Source: Enteropsectra breve
Lineage: Eukaryota > Microsporidia
Assembly: GCA_024243835.1 (NCBI GenBank)
Contig: JALPMN010000596.1
Coordinates: 1-27,231, forward strand
Reading direction: 5' to 3'
Length of the DNA: 27,231 nt
Part shown: positions 18,008 through 25,345 of the stretch, piece after piece
How the letters are laid out: each line of letters begins with the position of its first letter
How positions within the stretch are numbered: position 1 is the first letter of the stretch
Notes under the pieces: generated by a model
What the model saw: only the letters and a program-made list of their open reading frames with translations
The model's database searches: none
What the model was told of the DNA's origin: nothing
Made by a program: the position numbers and the translations under genes

Positions 18008-20365
18008 TTATTTATTCTTCTTAAATTTCTTTTTCTTGTGCATTTTCTTTTTTCTTCCGCTCTCCTTCATGGCCTTAGACTCCAATGCTGTCTTTTTTTG
18101 CTTAACCACTTTTATCTCCTTCTTTCCCTTACTTTCAGCCTCCTTTTTAGACTCAATTAAAGCCAGTCTTTTTGCTTCCTCAGCCTCATTTATCTTTCTC
18201 TTTTCCTCAGCAGCCAATCTGCTTTTCAAAAATGCACGCTGCTCAGGTGGCACCGGGAGGTCAAGTGATTCTTTCACTTCTGTAATTTTTCTTTTTTCAA
18301 ATGGCAATTTTGTCTCTAGTTCTTTTATTTCTTTTTCTATTCTGCGTGTTGATTTATATCTCTGTACGTTTTCAACACCCTCTTCCACCGTATCGCTGCT
18401 CTCTTCAGACTCCTCAATACCCAGCTCTTTTATTCCCCTAACATACTTTTCTCCATCTCTGATATTCTTAAAATACTCCACTGGTGTCACTGGGATGTAG
18501 CACTTCAGTGCAACAACATCCGACATCAGAAGCGGTGCCTCAAATCCAGCCCTAATGTCTCCACCGTGCCCAATTGAGCTTTTAATCTGCCCTCTGATTC
18601 CGCTTGCACACTGCAGCCTGGCCCCGATAAATCCATCTGCCTCTTTGTCTGAGCTGAACATCGCCTGTATAATAACGTTGTTACCCATCAGCTTCTTCGG
18701 ATATCCCACCAAATTCTGTTTCTTTTTGATTGAAATCTCGCCACACGCGTCTGACACTTGTCCAGAAGCCAAAACTCTATATTTTTCATTTGGCCCAAAT
18801 ATAAAGAATGAGGTTCCTACCGACACAGATGGCCCATAAAACACAACTTCCGCAGCTGAAGAGCCCTTAACAGCCGTAAGCTCCTTAAGCGCCATATTTT
18901 CCTGTGAGAATATCGGAATGCTCTGGAATCGCCACCATCCCATAGAAACCATGTACGGCGAATTGCTTATCAGGTTGTTTTTCTGCCATTTGTTTTTCGT
19001 TATTTTTCCACACACAAAAATATTGAAACTCTCATTTGCCATGTAGCTCCCCAGAATTCTTATTTCCTTAAGATCCCACTTAAGATTTACTTTTATTCTG
19101 CAGTATTCCCCGGGTATCAGCGCATTCGTCAGCTTCCCGATCTCCAGCTGCTTTTCTATTTGCATCTTTTTCTCCCGCTGCAGGAAGTTCATCCCATCGC
19201 ACTCCTCGCTTTCTTTGTACTCCCGTTCGAACTTTTCCTTCAGCTCCTCTTCTGTTTTTGGTGCTGTTCTGAATTTGCCTTTAACCTTTTTTAGCAGGCT
19301 GCTCACACTGTCTTCTGATTCATTATCTTCTTCATCTATATATTTTTCATCCATACTATCTTCTTCATCACTACTTTCTTCTCCCTCGTGATTATTCTCA
19401 TCAGAATCAAAGTTATCATTTGAATTAGAGTCAATAGAGGAATTGTCATCAGCTGCACTATCATTTATTTCAGAAGCTGCAAAAGACTGAATGTCTGATT
19501 CTTCTGTATCATTAAGCTCATCAGGAGTGTTGCTAGTATCTTTTGGCTCATCGTGATTAATAGCTGTGCATCCAGGAAGTGGATCTACTGCCGGATTATA
19601 AAACTTCGTCTTTTTCTGTTTTACTCCACAGGGATCCTCTAGTTTTACAATTTCAGAAACTGAAAAATCACCAGCACCAGGCACATGAAAACGGACCGGC
19701 GCCTTAAGAGGCCCACCCCTCAAATATCCATAGACATAATTTGAATCGAAGCGGTCAGGCACAAAGAACGGATGCACACAACGCCACTCAACAGGCCGCG
19801 ATTTGATAAGATCGAGAGCACGCGCGATCTTCATGATGCCATCCTTCTCCATATCGAAGAGCTTTATGGGATAGCTGAATTCCTGCTTGATTCGCTTGGC
19901 CATTTTTTCCTTTACCGTTCTGCCATTGTCTCCAGGCCCAAAGACCTCCCTCCTCTTGTCTCCCAGCCGTGTGAAAATAAAGAAGAACTTGGACTGTCCG
20001 TAGGAATTTACCATATTAATAAATTCCAGAATTTCTTTTTCAAGCCCATTGTGAATGTTGAGCGGAATAACCACAATATCAGCGACTTTAATTGTATCGA
20101 TAATGTTGTTGAGTTCATTAGTGGACTCATAAAATGTTACTCGCTTTGTTTTGGTTTTGAGGGTTAATGGGCCCGCTGGAGATATTTCTTCACCAGTATG
20201 ATGCTTTACCAGCTGTCGGAGAATTGTGCTTTTTCCGGAGGATGCTGTGCCGATTAGAGAAACAAACTGCGGTGCATGGTCCTTATAAGCCATGTTGGTA
20301 ATAGCCACTTTCGAGCACTCGTCATTGTACGCCTTGTAGCGCTCCAGCCGGTGGACTTTGACCAT
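18008..20365 (-). CDS. BMS1: Ribosome biogenesis GTPase BMS1
   Basis: BMS1 is a nucleolar GTPase of the small-subunit processome that delivers Rcl1 to pre-ribosomes for 18S rRNA maturation. This 785-residue protein has an intact P-loop GTASSGKST (39-47), then GPLTLKTKTKRVTFYE, matching the BMS1 segment after the P-loop, and a GTPase-like core up to about residue 210 ending in VHPFFVPDRF. An Asp/Glu/Ser-rich acidic stretch spans about 280-355. The C-terminal half has the Bms1/Tsr1 beta-barrel signature, including 'GDIRAGFEAPLLMSDVVALK' and PVTPVEYF near residues 620-655. It ends in a Lys-rich tail (KKKMHKKKKFKKNK). The intact P-loop separates it from Tsr1, which lacks a functional one. Yeast Bms1 is about 1180 residues, so this is shortened, mostly in the linker and C-terminus. 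No CCC signal precedes the ATG, though AAATTTT lies close upstream. Confidence 0.9.
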   Translation of the reverse strand: MVKVHRLERYKAYNDECSKVAITNMAYKDHAPQFVSLIGTASSGKSTILRQLVKHHTGEEISPAGPLTLKTKTKRVTFYESTNELNNIIDTIKVADIVVIPLNIHNGLEKEILEFINMVNSYGQSKFFFIFTRLGDKRREVFGPGDNGRTVKEKMAKRIKQEFSYPIKLFDMEKDGIMKIARALDLIKSRPVEWRCVHPFFVPDRFDSNYVYGYLRGGPLKAPVRFHVPGAGDFSVSEIVKLEDPCGVKQKKTKFYNPAVDPLPGCTAINHDEPKDTSNTPDELNDTEESDIQSFAASEINDSAADDNSSIDSNSNDNFDSDENNHEGEESSDEEDSMDEKYIDEEDNESEDSVSSLLKKVKGKFRTAPKTEEELKEKFEREYKESEECDGMNFLQREKKMQIEKQLEIGKLTNALIPGEYCRIKVNLKWDLKEIRILGSYMANESFNIFVCGKITKNKWQKNNLISNSPYMVSMGWWRFQSIPIFSQENMALKELTAVKGSSAAEVVFYGPSVSVGTSFFIFGPNEKYRVLASGQVSDACGEISIKKKQNLVGYPKKLMGNNVIIQAMFSSDKEADGFIGARLQCASGIRGQIKSSIGHGGDIRAGFEAPLLMSDVVALKCYIPVTPVEYFKNIRDGEKYVRGIKELGIEESEESSDTVEEGVENVQRYKSTRRIEKEIKELETKLPFEKRKITEVKESLDLPVPPEQRAFLKSRLAAEEKRKINEAEEAKRLALIESKKEAESKGKKEIKVVKQKKTALESKAMKESGRKKKMHKKKKFKKNK

Positions 20366-20500
20366 TCTATGGATCTGATAAAATTTAAAAATTTCTCACA
20401 AATATTTTTTCTTAAATATTTTAACGCCTTTATTGATAGATGTTGTATATTTTCTCCGTATATAAAACCAGTATAGCTTTGAAAATATATCCCTGTGTAC
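20366..20500. other. Upstream region of BMS1
   Basis: AT-rich and without a gene. On the minus strand an AAATTTTTAAATTTTAT stretch lies close to the BMS1 start and may serve as its AAATTT-like signal. Confidence 0.4.
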
Positions 20501-20786
20501 TGTATAGTGCTGTATATTACTGTATAGTGCTGTATATTACTGTATAGTGCTGTATATTACTGTATAGTGCTGTATATTACTGTATAGTGCTGTATATTAC
20601 TGTATAGTGCTGTATATTACTGTATAGTGCTGTATATTACTGTATAGTGCTGTATATTACTGTATATTACTGTATAGTGCTGTATATTACTGTATAGTGC
20701 TGTATATTACTGTATAGTGCTGTATATTACTGTATAGTGCTGTATATTACTGTATAGTGCTGTATATTACTGTATAGTGCTGTATA
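20501..20786. repeat. 20-bp minisatellite, about 13 units
   Basis: The unit TGTATAGTGCTGTATATTAC repeats from 20501 without visible substitutions. It is made of two related 10-mers, TGTATAGTGC and TGTATATTAC. One extra TGTATATTAC decamer at 20661-20670 breaks the phase, after which perfect 20-bp units resume and end with a partial unit. The near-zero divergence means recent expansion or homogenisation. It lies between the start of BMS1 and the 3' end of tRNA-Thr. Confidence 0.97.
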
Positions 20787-20917
20787 CATTTTAATTAGCT
20801 TTAGTAATCGTTATTAAAAATTTTGTAGTGCCCGTACTATTAAGAATAGATATTTTCGGTATCGAATAGTACAACACACAGGCTATTTAATTCATATCAA
20901 CACAGTATCTGTTTTTT

Positions 20918-20930
20918 AAAAATATGAAAA
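20918..20930 (-). terminator. RNA polymerase III terminator of tRNA-Thr
   Basis: Reading the minus strand past the tRNA 3' end, a TTTT run (20930-20927) comes within eight nucleotides and a second T5 run (20922-20918) follows. Short T runs are the standard Pol III stop. Confidence 0.7.
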
Positions 20931-20934
20931 TTTT

Positions 20935-21006
20935 AGGCACCACCGAGATTCGAACTCGAGACCTTTTGTTTACAAGACAAATGCTCTACCACTGAGCTAT
21001 AGCGCC
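20935..21006 (-). tRNA. tRNA-Thr (anticodon UGU)
   Basis: A full cloverleaf folds on the minus strand: acceptor GGCGCTA with TGGTGCC, D arm GCTC-AGTGGTA-GAGC, anticodon stem TTTGT/ACAAA with loop CTTGTAA (anticodon TGT, reading ACA), variable loop AGGTC, T stem TCGAG/CTCGG with loop TTCGAAT, and discriminator T. CCA is not encoded, as usual for nuclear eukaryotic tRNAs, and there is no intron. The internal A box (TAGCTCAGTGGTAGAGC) and B box (GTTCGAATCTC) are intact. T-run terminators follow. Confidence 0.95.
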
Positions 21007-21203
21007 TAATTAGTTTTCCATTTATAAACTCATATAGAATTTATATCGTTGCTAACTTAATACTAACTTTTACTTTTGAGTTACCAAGGACATTCAAAGG
21101 AGTGTTGTCTTAAAAGTAAAATAAATTTTATAAGAGTATTTTGTCGATATTCCCGCATACCTTTAATATTTTTTCATATGAAACTTTATTTTGCATGGCA
21201 CCT

Positions 21204-22091
21204 TCATATATTCGTTATTTCTACATTTATGTTGTATTTGTTCATTATTTCTACAAACTCTTCAATTGTTGTTCTCTCAATATATTCGCTCTTTCCAGCA
21301 CATATCTGTTGCACCAATCCAGCAACCCTATTCTTCTCCTCTAGACTCACAGGTATTTTTTTCAGCTTTGCTAGTTGAGAAGCGATTTTCTCCAGGGACG
21401 CCTTCATTACCGTAAGCTTCTCGTAGGATAGTTTGGCCAGTCTCAGAAACAGCTTTTTCAGTTCTGAATTCTGCTCCTCAAGAACGGCACTCTCTTTTCT
21501 AAAGAGTTCTATTTTCTCATTTAGCACCAGAAGACTTGCAGCATCGCCTATTCCGTTCTCTTTATTCCCATGTTGCTTATTTCCATGCTCTTTATTCCCA
21601 TCCACTGCATTACCATTATTTTCCAGCGCTGAGTTGTCCCTTATAAAGTTGTAGGTCTTGTTTGGCTCGAGTGTGCTCAAAAACTCCACATTTGTGCTGT
21701 TTGGACGCGTATTCTCCTTTTTGCTCTGAAATGCAAGCAGAAGCTCACTGTCCATATTGTCGAAGCTGAACATGCGGCTGCTGTCAAACACAGCACTGGC
21801 CTCGTTTTTGAGAAAGGAATCCTTGGTCCTGTCCTTCTTGACCACGCGATACTCCGTATCTTCTCCATTGTCTTCCGTGCTTGTCAGCCTGTTGGCATTT
21901 AGAAAGAGCCCGTAGTTTTTGTTGCATACAAAATACCGCCTTCCCTGGTGGCTCCCGTCATTTGTGCCACGCGCAGAGTCCAGCTCCATCCCGGCCCAGA
22001 TGCCCTCCTTCCCGTCTACTGGGCCAACGTAGCGGATAACACCATACAGCCCCGCTCTTATCTGCACCCTTGCGTTTATTGGTATTCCCAT
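21204..22091 (-). CDS. CAP-Gly domain coiled-coil protein
   Basis: The ATG at 22091 is preferred: it gives MGIPINARVQIRAG, the natural opening of a CAP-Gly domain. The longer frame begins with a non-ATG codon. In the 295-residue protein the CAP-Gly domain spans about 5-68, with GPVDGKEGIWAGMELD, then GTNDG (42-46, in place of the canonical GKNDG) and GRRYFVCNKNYGLFL (50-64). CAP-Gly domains bind the EEY/F tails of tubulin and EB1, so this is probably a microtubule plus-end or dynein-adaptor protein. Residues about 165-290 are heptad-rich and likely form a coiled coil. An Asn/Lys-rich GNKxH/N repeat lies near 158-172. N-terminal CAP-Gly followed by a coiled coil fits a reduced Bik1/CLIP-170 or a dynactin p150Glued homologue; I cannot choose between them. 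The Lys-to-Thr change in the GKNDG motif could alter ligand binding. Confidence 0.8.
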   Translation of the reverse strand: MGIPINARVQIRAGLYGVIRYVGPVDGKEGIWAGMELDSARGTNDGSHQGRRYFVCNKNYGLFLNANRLTSTEDNGEDTEYRVVKKDRTKDSFLKNEASAVFDSSRMFSFDNMDSELLLAFQSKKENTRPNSTNVEFLSTLEPNKTYNFIRDNSALENNGNAVDGNKEHGNKQHGNKENGIGDAASLLVLNEKIELFRKESAVLEEQNSELKKLFLRLAKLSYEKLTVMKASLEKIASQLAKLKKIPVSLEEKNRVAGLVQQICAGKSEYIERTTIEEFVEIMNKYNINVEITNI

Positions 22092-22434
22092 CGGCACGGC
22101 CTTTCGATACAAATTTTATGAACCATAAAAACATCAAGAAATGGCTTTTCTAAGTAGAAGAAACAAAGAATATTTAATATTGCTTTAAACATTAAGTATC
22201 ATAGCCTATAATTAAAAGCAAAATACTTTATCATAATTCGTTTAAACTCCAAGATATTAAAACTCATTCACGATTACAAATAGTATAATTGAGATTTTGA
22301 TGATATCTACTACAATAGTAATTGGTAGCTCTATTTTTATATCTAGAACTAAAATCTGTTCTTGTATTCAAAAAAGAAGATTATAAAAACATATAGCAAA
22401 ACTATTTATTTACTAGCTTAAAAACTCCTTAATT
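22092..22434. other. AT-rich spacer, nothing recognised
   Basis: No ORF, RNA gene or clear repeat was found between the CAP-Gly gene start and the TyrRS-like gene end. It contains the promoter of the CAP-Gly gene; an AAAATTTG block lies close to its start. Confidence 0.45.
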
Positions 22435-23433
22435 TCACTTAAATGCCTTTTTAATTAGTTCCTCATGCTCCTGCATCCCATTTCTGATACTCGAAACAAA
22501 TCCCTCGATGCATTCAGCAAGAGCATTCTTCAAATCGCCTGGATGAATTTCCTCAAGCGAATAGGCCTTCTCAAGATCCTCAAAATTTGCATATTTCCTG
22601 TTGTTTATCTCAATACAGGAATCACTGCCTGCGATTATCTTTCTGGACAGCAGCGGGAACACCATGAATTTTATAAGCCCAAGAACACCAGTGCTGCTAT
22701 TTCCTGGCTCGCAGAAACACTTCTTGATTTTGTTTGAAATCTGCTTTTTGGTATCAAGCAGATCGATTTTCAGAAGCTCTTCAAGACCAGCGTATTTTTC
22801 AAAGTCAATTTCAGAGGTGTCTTTGCCGAGCAAAAATGCCTGCTGTTCGTAGCTGAGCTTTGGCAGAAACTTGTTTGCATGCTCAAACATTCTCCTAAAT
22901 CTAACAGACTGGTACACAGCATCGCATCTGGCGTAGTGCGCATCAAGTGCCATCATATTGGCATACAAAAGAGTGCTCAGCAGGCCATTCTCATTATCGG
23001 CACACGGCTGCTTTCCTGCCTGAAGAGCATCCTCAACGGTTGTGTAGCTGCTTATTCTGTAGATATCGAAAGTAAAGTCATTTTGAAACTGGTGCTCTGA
23101 AGCTACTTTGAATGAAATGTCACTGATGCCCATGCCCTTAAAGACGAGCTTAACAATCTCCATGTAGTACTTTGTTTTCAGCTCCTGTTTCTCCATGTCT
23201 GTCTTTGGATCCTCCAGGAAGCCATGCAGGTCCTGCAGCAAAATCTTCACATTGCAATTCGCATCGATAAAATCCTTCACATCCATGAACAGAAGCACAT
23301 CCCCGAGTGTGAGCCTGCTGTTCGCAGTCATTGGCCAGCAAATGTCCATCCGCTCTTTGCTCTCACAGACTTTTTCGCCATTTATAACATCAGCAAGCGA
23401 TGTCTTAGACAGGAATGCTTTGGATATCGCCAT
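22435..23433 (-). CDS. Tyrosyl-tRNA synthetase homologue with erased active site (pseudo-TyrRS)
   Basis: This 332-residue protein aligns along its whole length with the eukaryotic/archaeal TyrRS catalytic and anticodon-binding core. Landmarks include VKILLQDLHGFLED (62-75), FDIYRISS (122-129), GLLSTLLY (150-157), KIDLLD (222-227), KKCFCEPGN (237-245) and LEEIHPGDLKNALAE (293-307). The catalytic signatures are gone. The first-motif segment reads WPMTANSRLTLGDV (33-46) without the HIGH-like His. The KMSSS segment aligned just before KIDLLD is KYAGL (213-217). In the tyrosine pocket Y157 and D164 remain, but the neighbouring Gln is M161 and the GGIDQRK segment is QSVRFRR (175-181). The frame is intact and the start carries a TACCCTA signal, so the gene is probably expressed. 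It should not charge tRNA-Tyr by the normal mechanism. A regulatory, tRNA-binding or structural role is inference. Confidence 0.8.
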   Translation of the reverse strand: MAISKAFLSKTSLADVINGEKVCESKERMDICWPMTANSRLTLGDVLLFMDVKDFIDANCNVKILLQDLHGFLEDPKTDMEKQELKTKYYMEIVKLVFKGMGISDISFKVASEHQFQNDFTFDIYRISSYTTVEDALQAGKQPCADNENGLLSTLLYANMMALDAHYARCDAVYQSVRFRRMFEHANKFLPKLSYEQQAFLLGKDTSEIDFEKYAGLEELLKIDLLDTKKQISNKIKKCFCEPGNSSTGVLGLIKFMVFPLLSRKIIAGSDSCIEINNRKYANFEDLEKAYSLEEIHPGDLKNALAECIEGFVSSIRNGMQEHEELIKKAFK

Positions 23434-23447
23434 TAGGGTAAATTTTT
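23434..23447 (-). promoter_or_regulatory. AAATTTACCCTA signal of the TyrRS-like gene
   Basis: The minus strand reads AAAAATTTACCCTA directly before the ATG at 23433. It is one of the clearest copies of the start-proximal signal in this window. Confidence 0.6.
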
Positions 23448-23484
23448 ATAAAGAATGAAAATTGTCTCACAGGGCTATAAGAAA

Positions 23485-23557
23485 TGATTCTATAAAGTGA
23501 CTCTATAGAATATGACTCTATAGAATATGATTCTCTATATAAAGTGACTATAAGAAT
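23485..23557. repeat. Short degenerate tandem repeats upstream of the TyrRS-like gene
   Basis: Two perfect copies of a 15-mer TGACTCTATAGAATA (23498-23512 and 23513-23527) are flanked by related partial copies such as TGATTCTATAAAG and CTATATAAAGTGACTATA. They lie in the upstream region of the TyrRS-like gene. Confidence 0.7.
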
Positions 23558-23733
23558 CTCATACAAGATATTTATATTCAACCTTAAATCATTTAAACCT
23601 AATTTTAATACGTGCATTTGTGAAAGAGAAAAATATCTATTAAAATGCTCCTAACATTCCTATGAGACTATATTAAAATCACTTATAAAGTGTCATAAGA
23701 GTTTTTAAAGATTTTATTTTGTTGCACAGGCGT

Positions 23734-25002
23734 TTACTTCTTTACAAAGCATCTCTCCGCCCGTGCCTTTCGTCTCTCGCGATTCATTTCCTTTACAATC
23801 GCCTTTCTTCTTTTGTTCAGGTCTTTTTCCTGTTCTTTTGTAATTTCTGGATTCTTAAGTCTCATTCTTCTCACCAAAATATCTATGTCCTTGTCCTCAG
23901 CCGGCATTTTAAAGCCTGAATTTTCCTCACTCAGCTCATTACTAATAGAGTCATTATTAACTGAATCATTATTAGCTGAATCATTATTAATATTTGATTC
24001 CTCAAAATCAGAAAGTGCCTCATCATCCATGCTGTTGCTGAGCGATCCATCGTCTGAAGACTCGCTTTCTTCAGGCTTTTGCATTTTCTTGTTCTTCTCC
24101 AGCAGCTCAGTGGGAATGAAAAGAGAAATATCCTCTTTATTAACCACCTCTGTGATTCTTGTGGGAATAAAATTGTCCTTGTTCAGCTTCCCGTCCTTCT
24201 TAAGATAAACAGGTATCTTAAGGCCTGTTATTTCCTCAAAAATATCCACCTCGCTCTTCACAGCGACATTCTTTTTCTGGAAGAAATCATTGCAGTTCTG
24301 AATGTCCATGCAGAGAAAGGAATTAGAATTCTCATGGTCTCTTTCCACCGCCTGCCCAACATCAATCACAAAAACCTTATTTTCGTGATATATTAAATTA
24401 TATTCACTGAAATCTGCATGCACAAGACCTGCCTTCTGATAGAGCTGCTTCAGCAGCTCCAGGCACTGGGCATAAACCTCGTTCCAGTCTTCTGGATCAG
24501 CATCTTTGAGCCGCTTGGCGGGTGCTTTGTCTCCAATCATCGTCATGACCAGAATCGATCGCTTCAGATAAAGCGGCTTTGGCGATGGAATGCCGTGCTT
24601 CTGCAGCCTTTTGAGATTTCGCACCTCCTTCTCCGCCCAGACCTTCATCAGCTTCCTGGAATTTCCCGTACAGAAGTTTGAGAAGCGCTTCTCATTTACG
24701 ATGTACCTCTCGCGGTCCTTGAACTGCATGGTGGAGGTCTTGTAGATCTTGAGAACAACTGGCACAATCTGCTCCTCCTCAGTCACTTCTTTCTGTATGA
24801 ACTTGGAAATAAGCGATGTAGAGCATTTTGCCGTGTAGACATTCGCTTCTTTTCCGCTCGAAAATGTTCCGCCAAGATCAATAAGCTTCTTTCTTTCCTG
24901 CAGCTTTTTCAGGATATTCATTGTCTTCGGGTCCAGGACCTTGTCTACAGTGGCCGTATCTGCCTTGTCTTTTTTTCTGCGCTCAACTTTGTATTCTTTC
25001 AT
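23734..25002 (-). CDS. RIO1: Atypical protein kinase RIO1
   Basis: RIO1 is an ATPase/kinase acting in the last steps of cytoplasmic 40S maturation. The 422-residue protein has the RIO nucleotide loop SSGKEANVY (48-56) and the catalytic Lys in VVLKIYKTS (K85). The RIO1-type flexible loop region follows (RERYIVNEKRFSNF...WAEKEVRNLKRL, about 97-133). The catalytic loop is LVHADFSEYN (193-202, D197). The metal-binding loop is VIDVGQAVE (212-220, D214), followed by the RIO1-specific segment with CMDIQNCNDFF (231-241). The C-terminal quarter is an acidic, Ser/Asn-rich tail with NNDS repeats, then a basic end (NKRRKAIVKEMNRERRKARAER), similar to other RIO1 tails. Length is slightly below the usual 480-570. 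All key residues are present. The start context CTGAATG lacks a CCC block. Confidence 0.93.
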   Translation of the reverse strand: MKEYKVERRKKDKADTATVDKVLDPKTMNILKKLQERKKLIDLGGTFSSGKEANVYTAKCSTSLISKFIQKEVTEEEQIVPVVLKIYKTSTMQFKDRERYIVNEKRFSNFCTGNSRKLMKVWAEKEVRNLKRLQKHGIPSPKPLYLKRSILVMTMIGDKAPAKRLKDADPEDWNEVYAQCLELLKQLYQKAGLVHADFSEYNLIYHENKVFVIDVGQAVERDHENSNSFLCMDIQNCNDFFQKKNVAVKSEVDIFEEITGLKIPVYLKKDGKLNKDNFIPTRITEVVNKEDISLFIPTELLEKNKKMQKPEESESSDDGSLSNSMDDEALSDFEESNINNDSANNDSVNNDSISNELSEENSGFKMPAEDKDIDILVRRMRLKNPEITKEQEKDLNKRRKAIVKEMNRERRKARAERCFVKK

Positions 25003-25345
25003 TCAGCCAGTGTAAATAAAATTTTATTTATTTTGAAACTGAATTTCAACAACAAAATAAAAATATTACTATAAGAGATGTTTGCAAATAATGATAATTC
25101 AAGAATTCAGGCCAAAAATACTTAACTATGGATGCAAAATAAACTTTTACTAATATTCTTTTATTATAGAGTAGATTTTGTTGTAATGGATTTATTATAG
25201 AGTAGATTTTGTTGTAATGGATTTATTATAGAGTAGATTTTGTTGTAATGGATTTATTATAGAAGTGAATTTATTATTGTAATGGATTATTATAGAAATG
25301 GTTTATTATAGATTTAGTTATAGAAGGTGAAGGGTGCACAGAGCT
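25003..25345. other. Spacer carrying a 31-bp tandem repeat
   Basis: AT-rich and without a gene. It contains the RIO1 upstream region and a tandem array (25161-25323) just after the stop of the coiled-coil gene. Confidence 0.5.
25161..25323. repeat. 31-bp tandem repeat, three exact copies plus degenerate tail
   Basis: Units start at 25161, 25192 and 25223 and are identical; each runs TTATTATAGAGTAGATTTTG then TTGTAATGGAT. From 25254 the pattern decays into shorter copies built from TTATTATAGA and GTAATGG. It sits in the 3' flank of the coiled-coil gene, whose stop codon is at 25346. Confidence 0.9.

Noticed and set aside
18008..20365. BMS1 could instead be Tsr1, given its length near 790 residues.
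   Set aside because: The intact P-loop GTASSGKST and the following GPLTLKTKTKRVTFYE fit BMS1; Tsr1 lacks a functional P-loop.
20501..20786. The regular repeats could suggest a CRISPR array.
   Set aside because: There are no unique spacers; it is a head-to-tail minisatellite in eukaryotic DNA.
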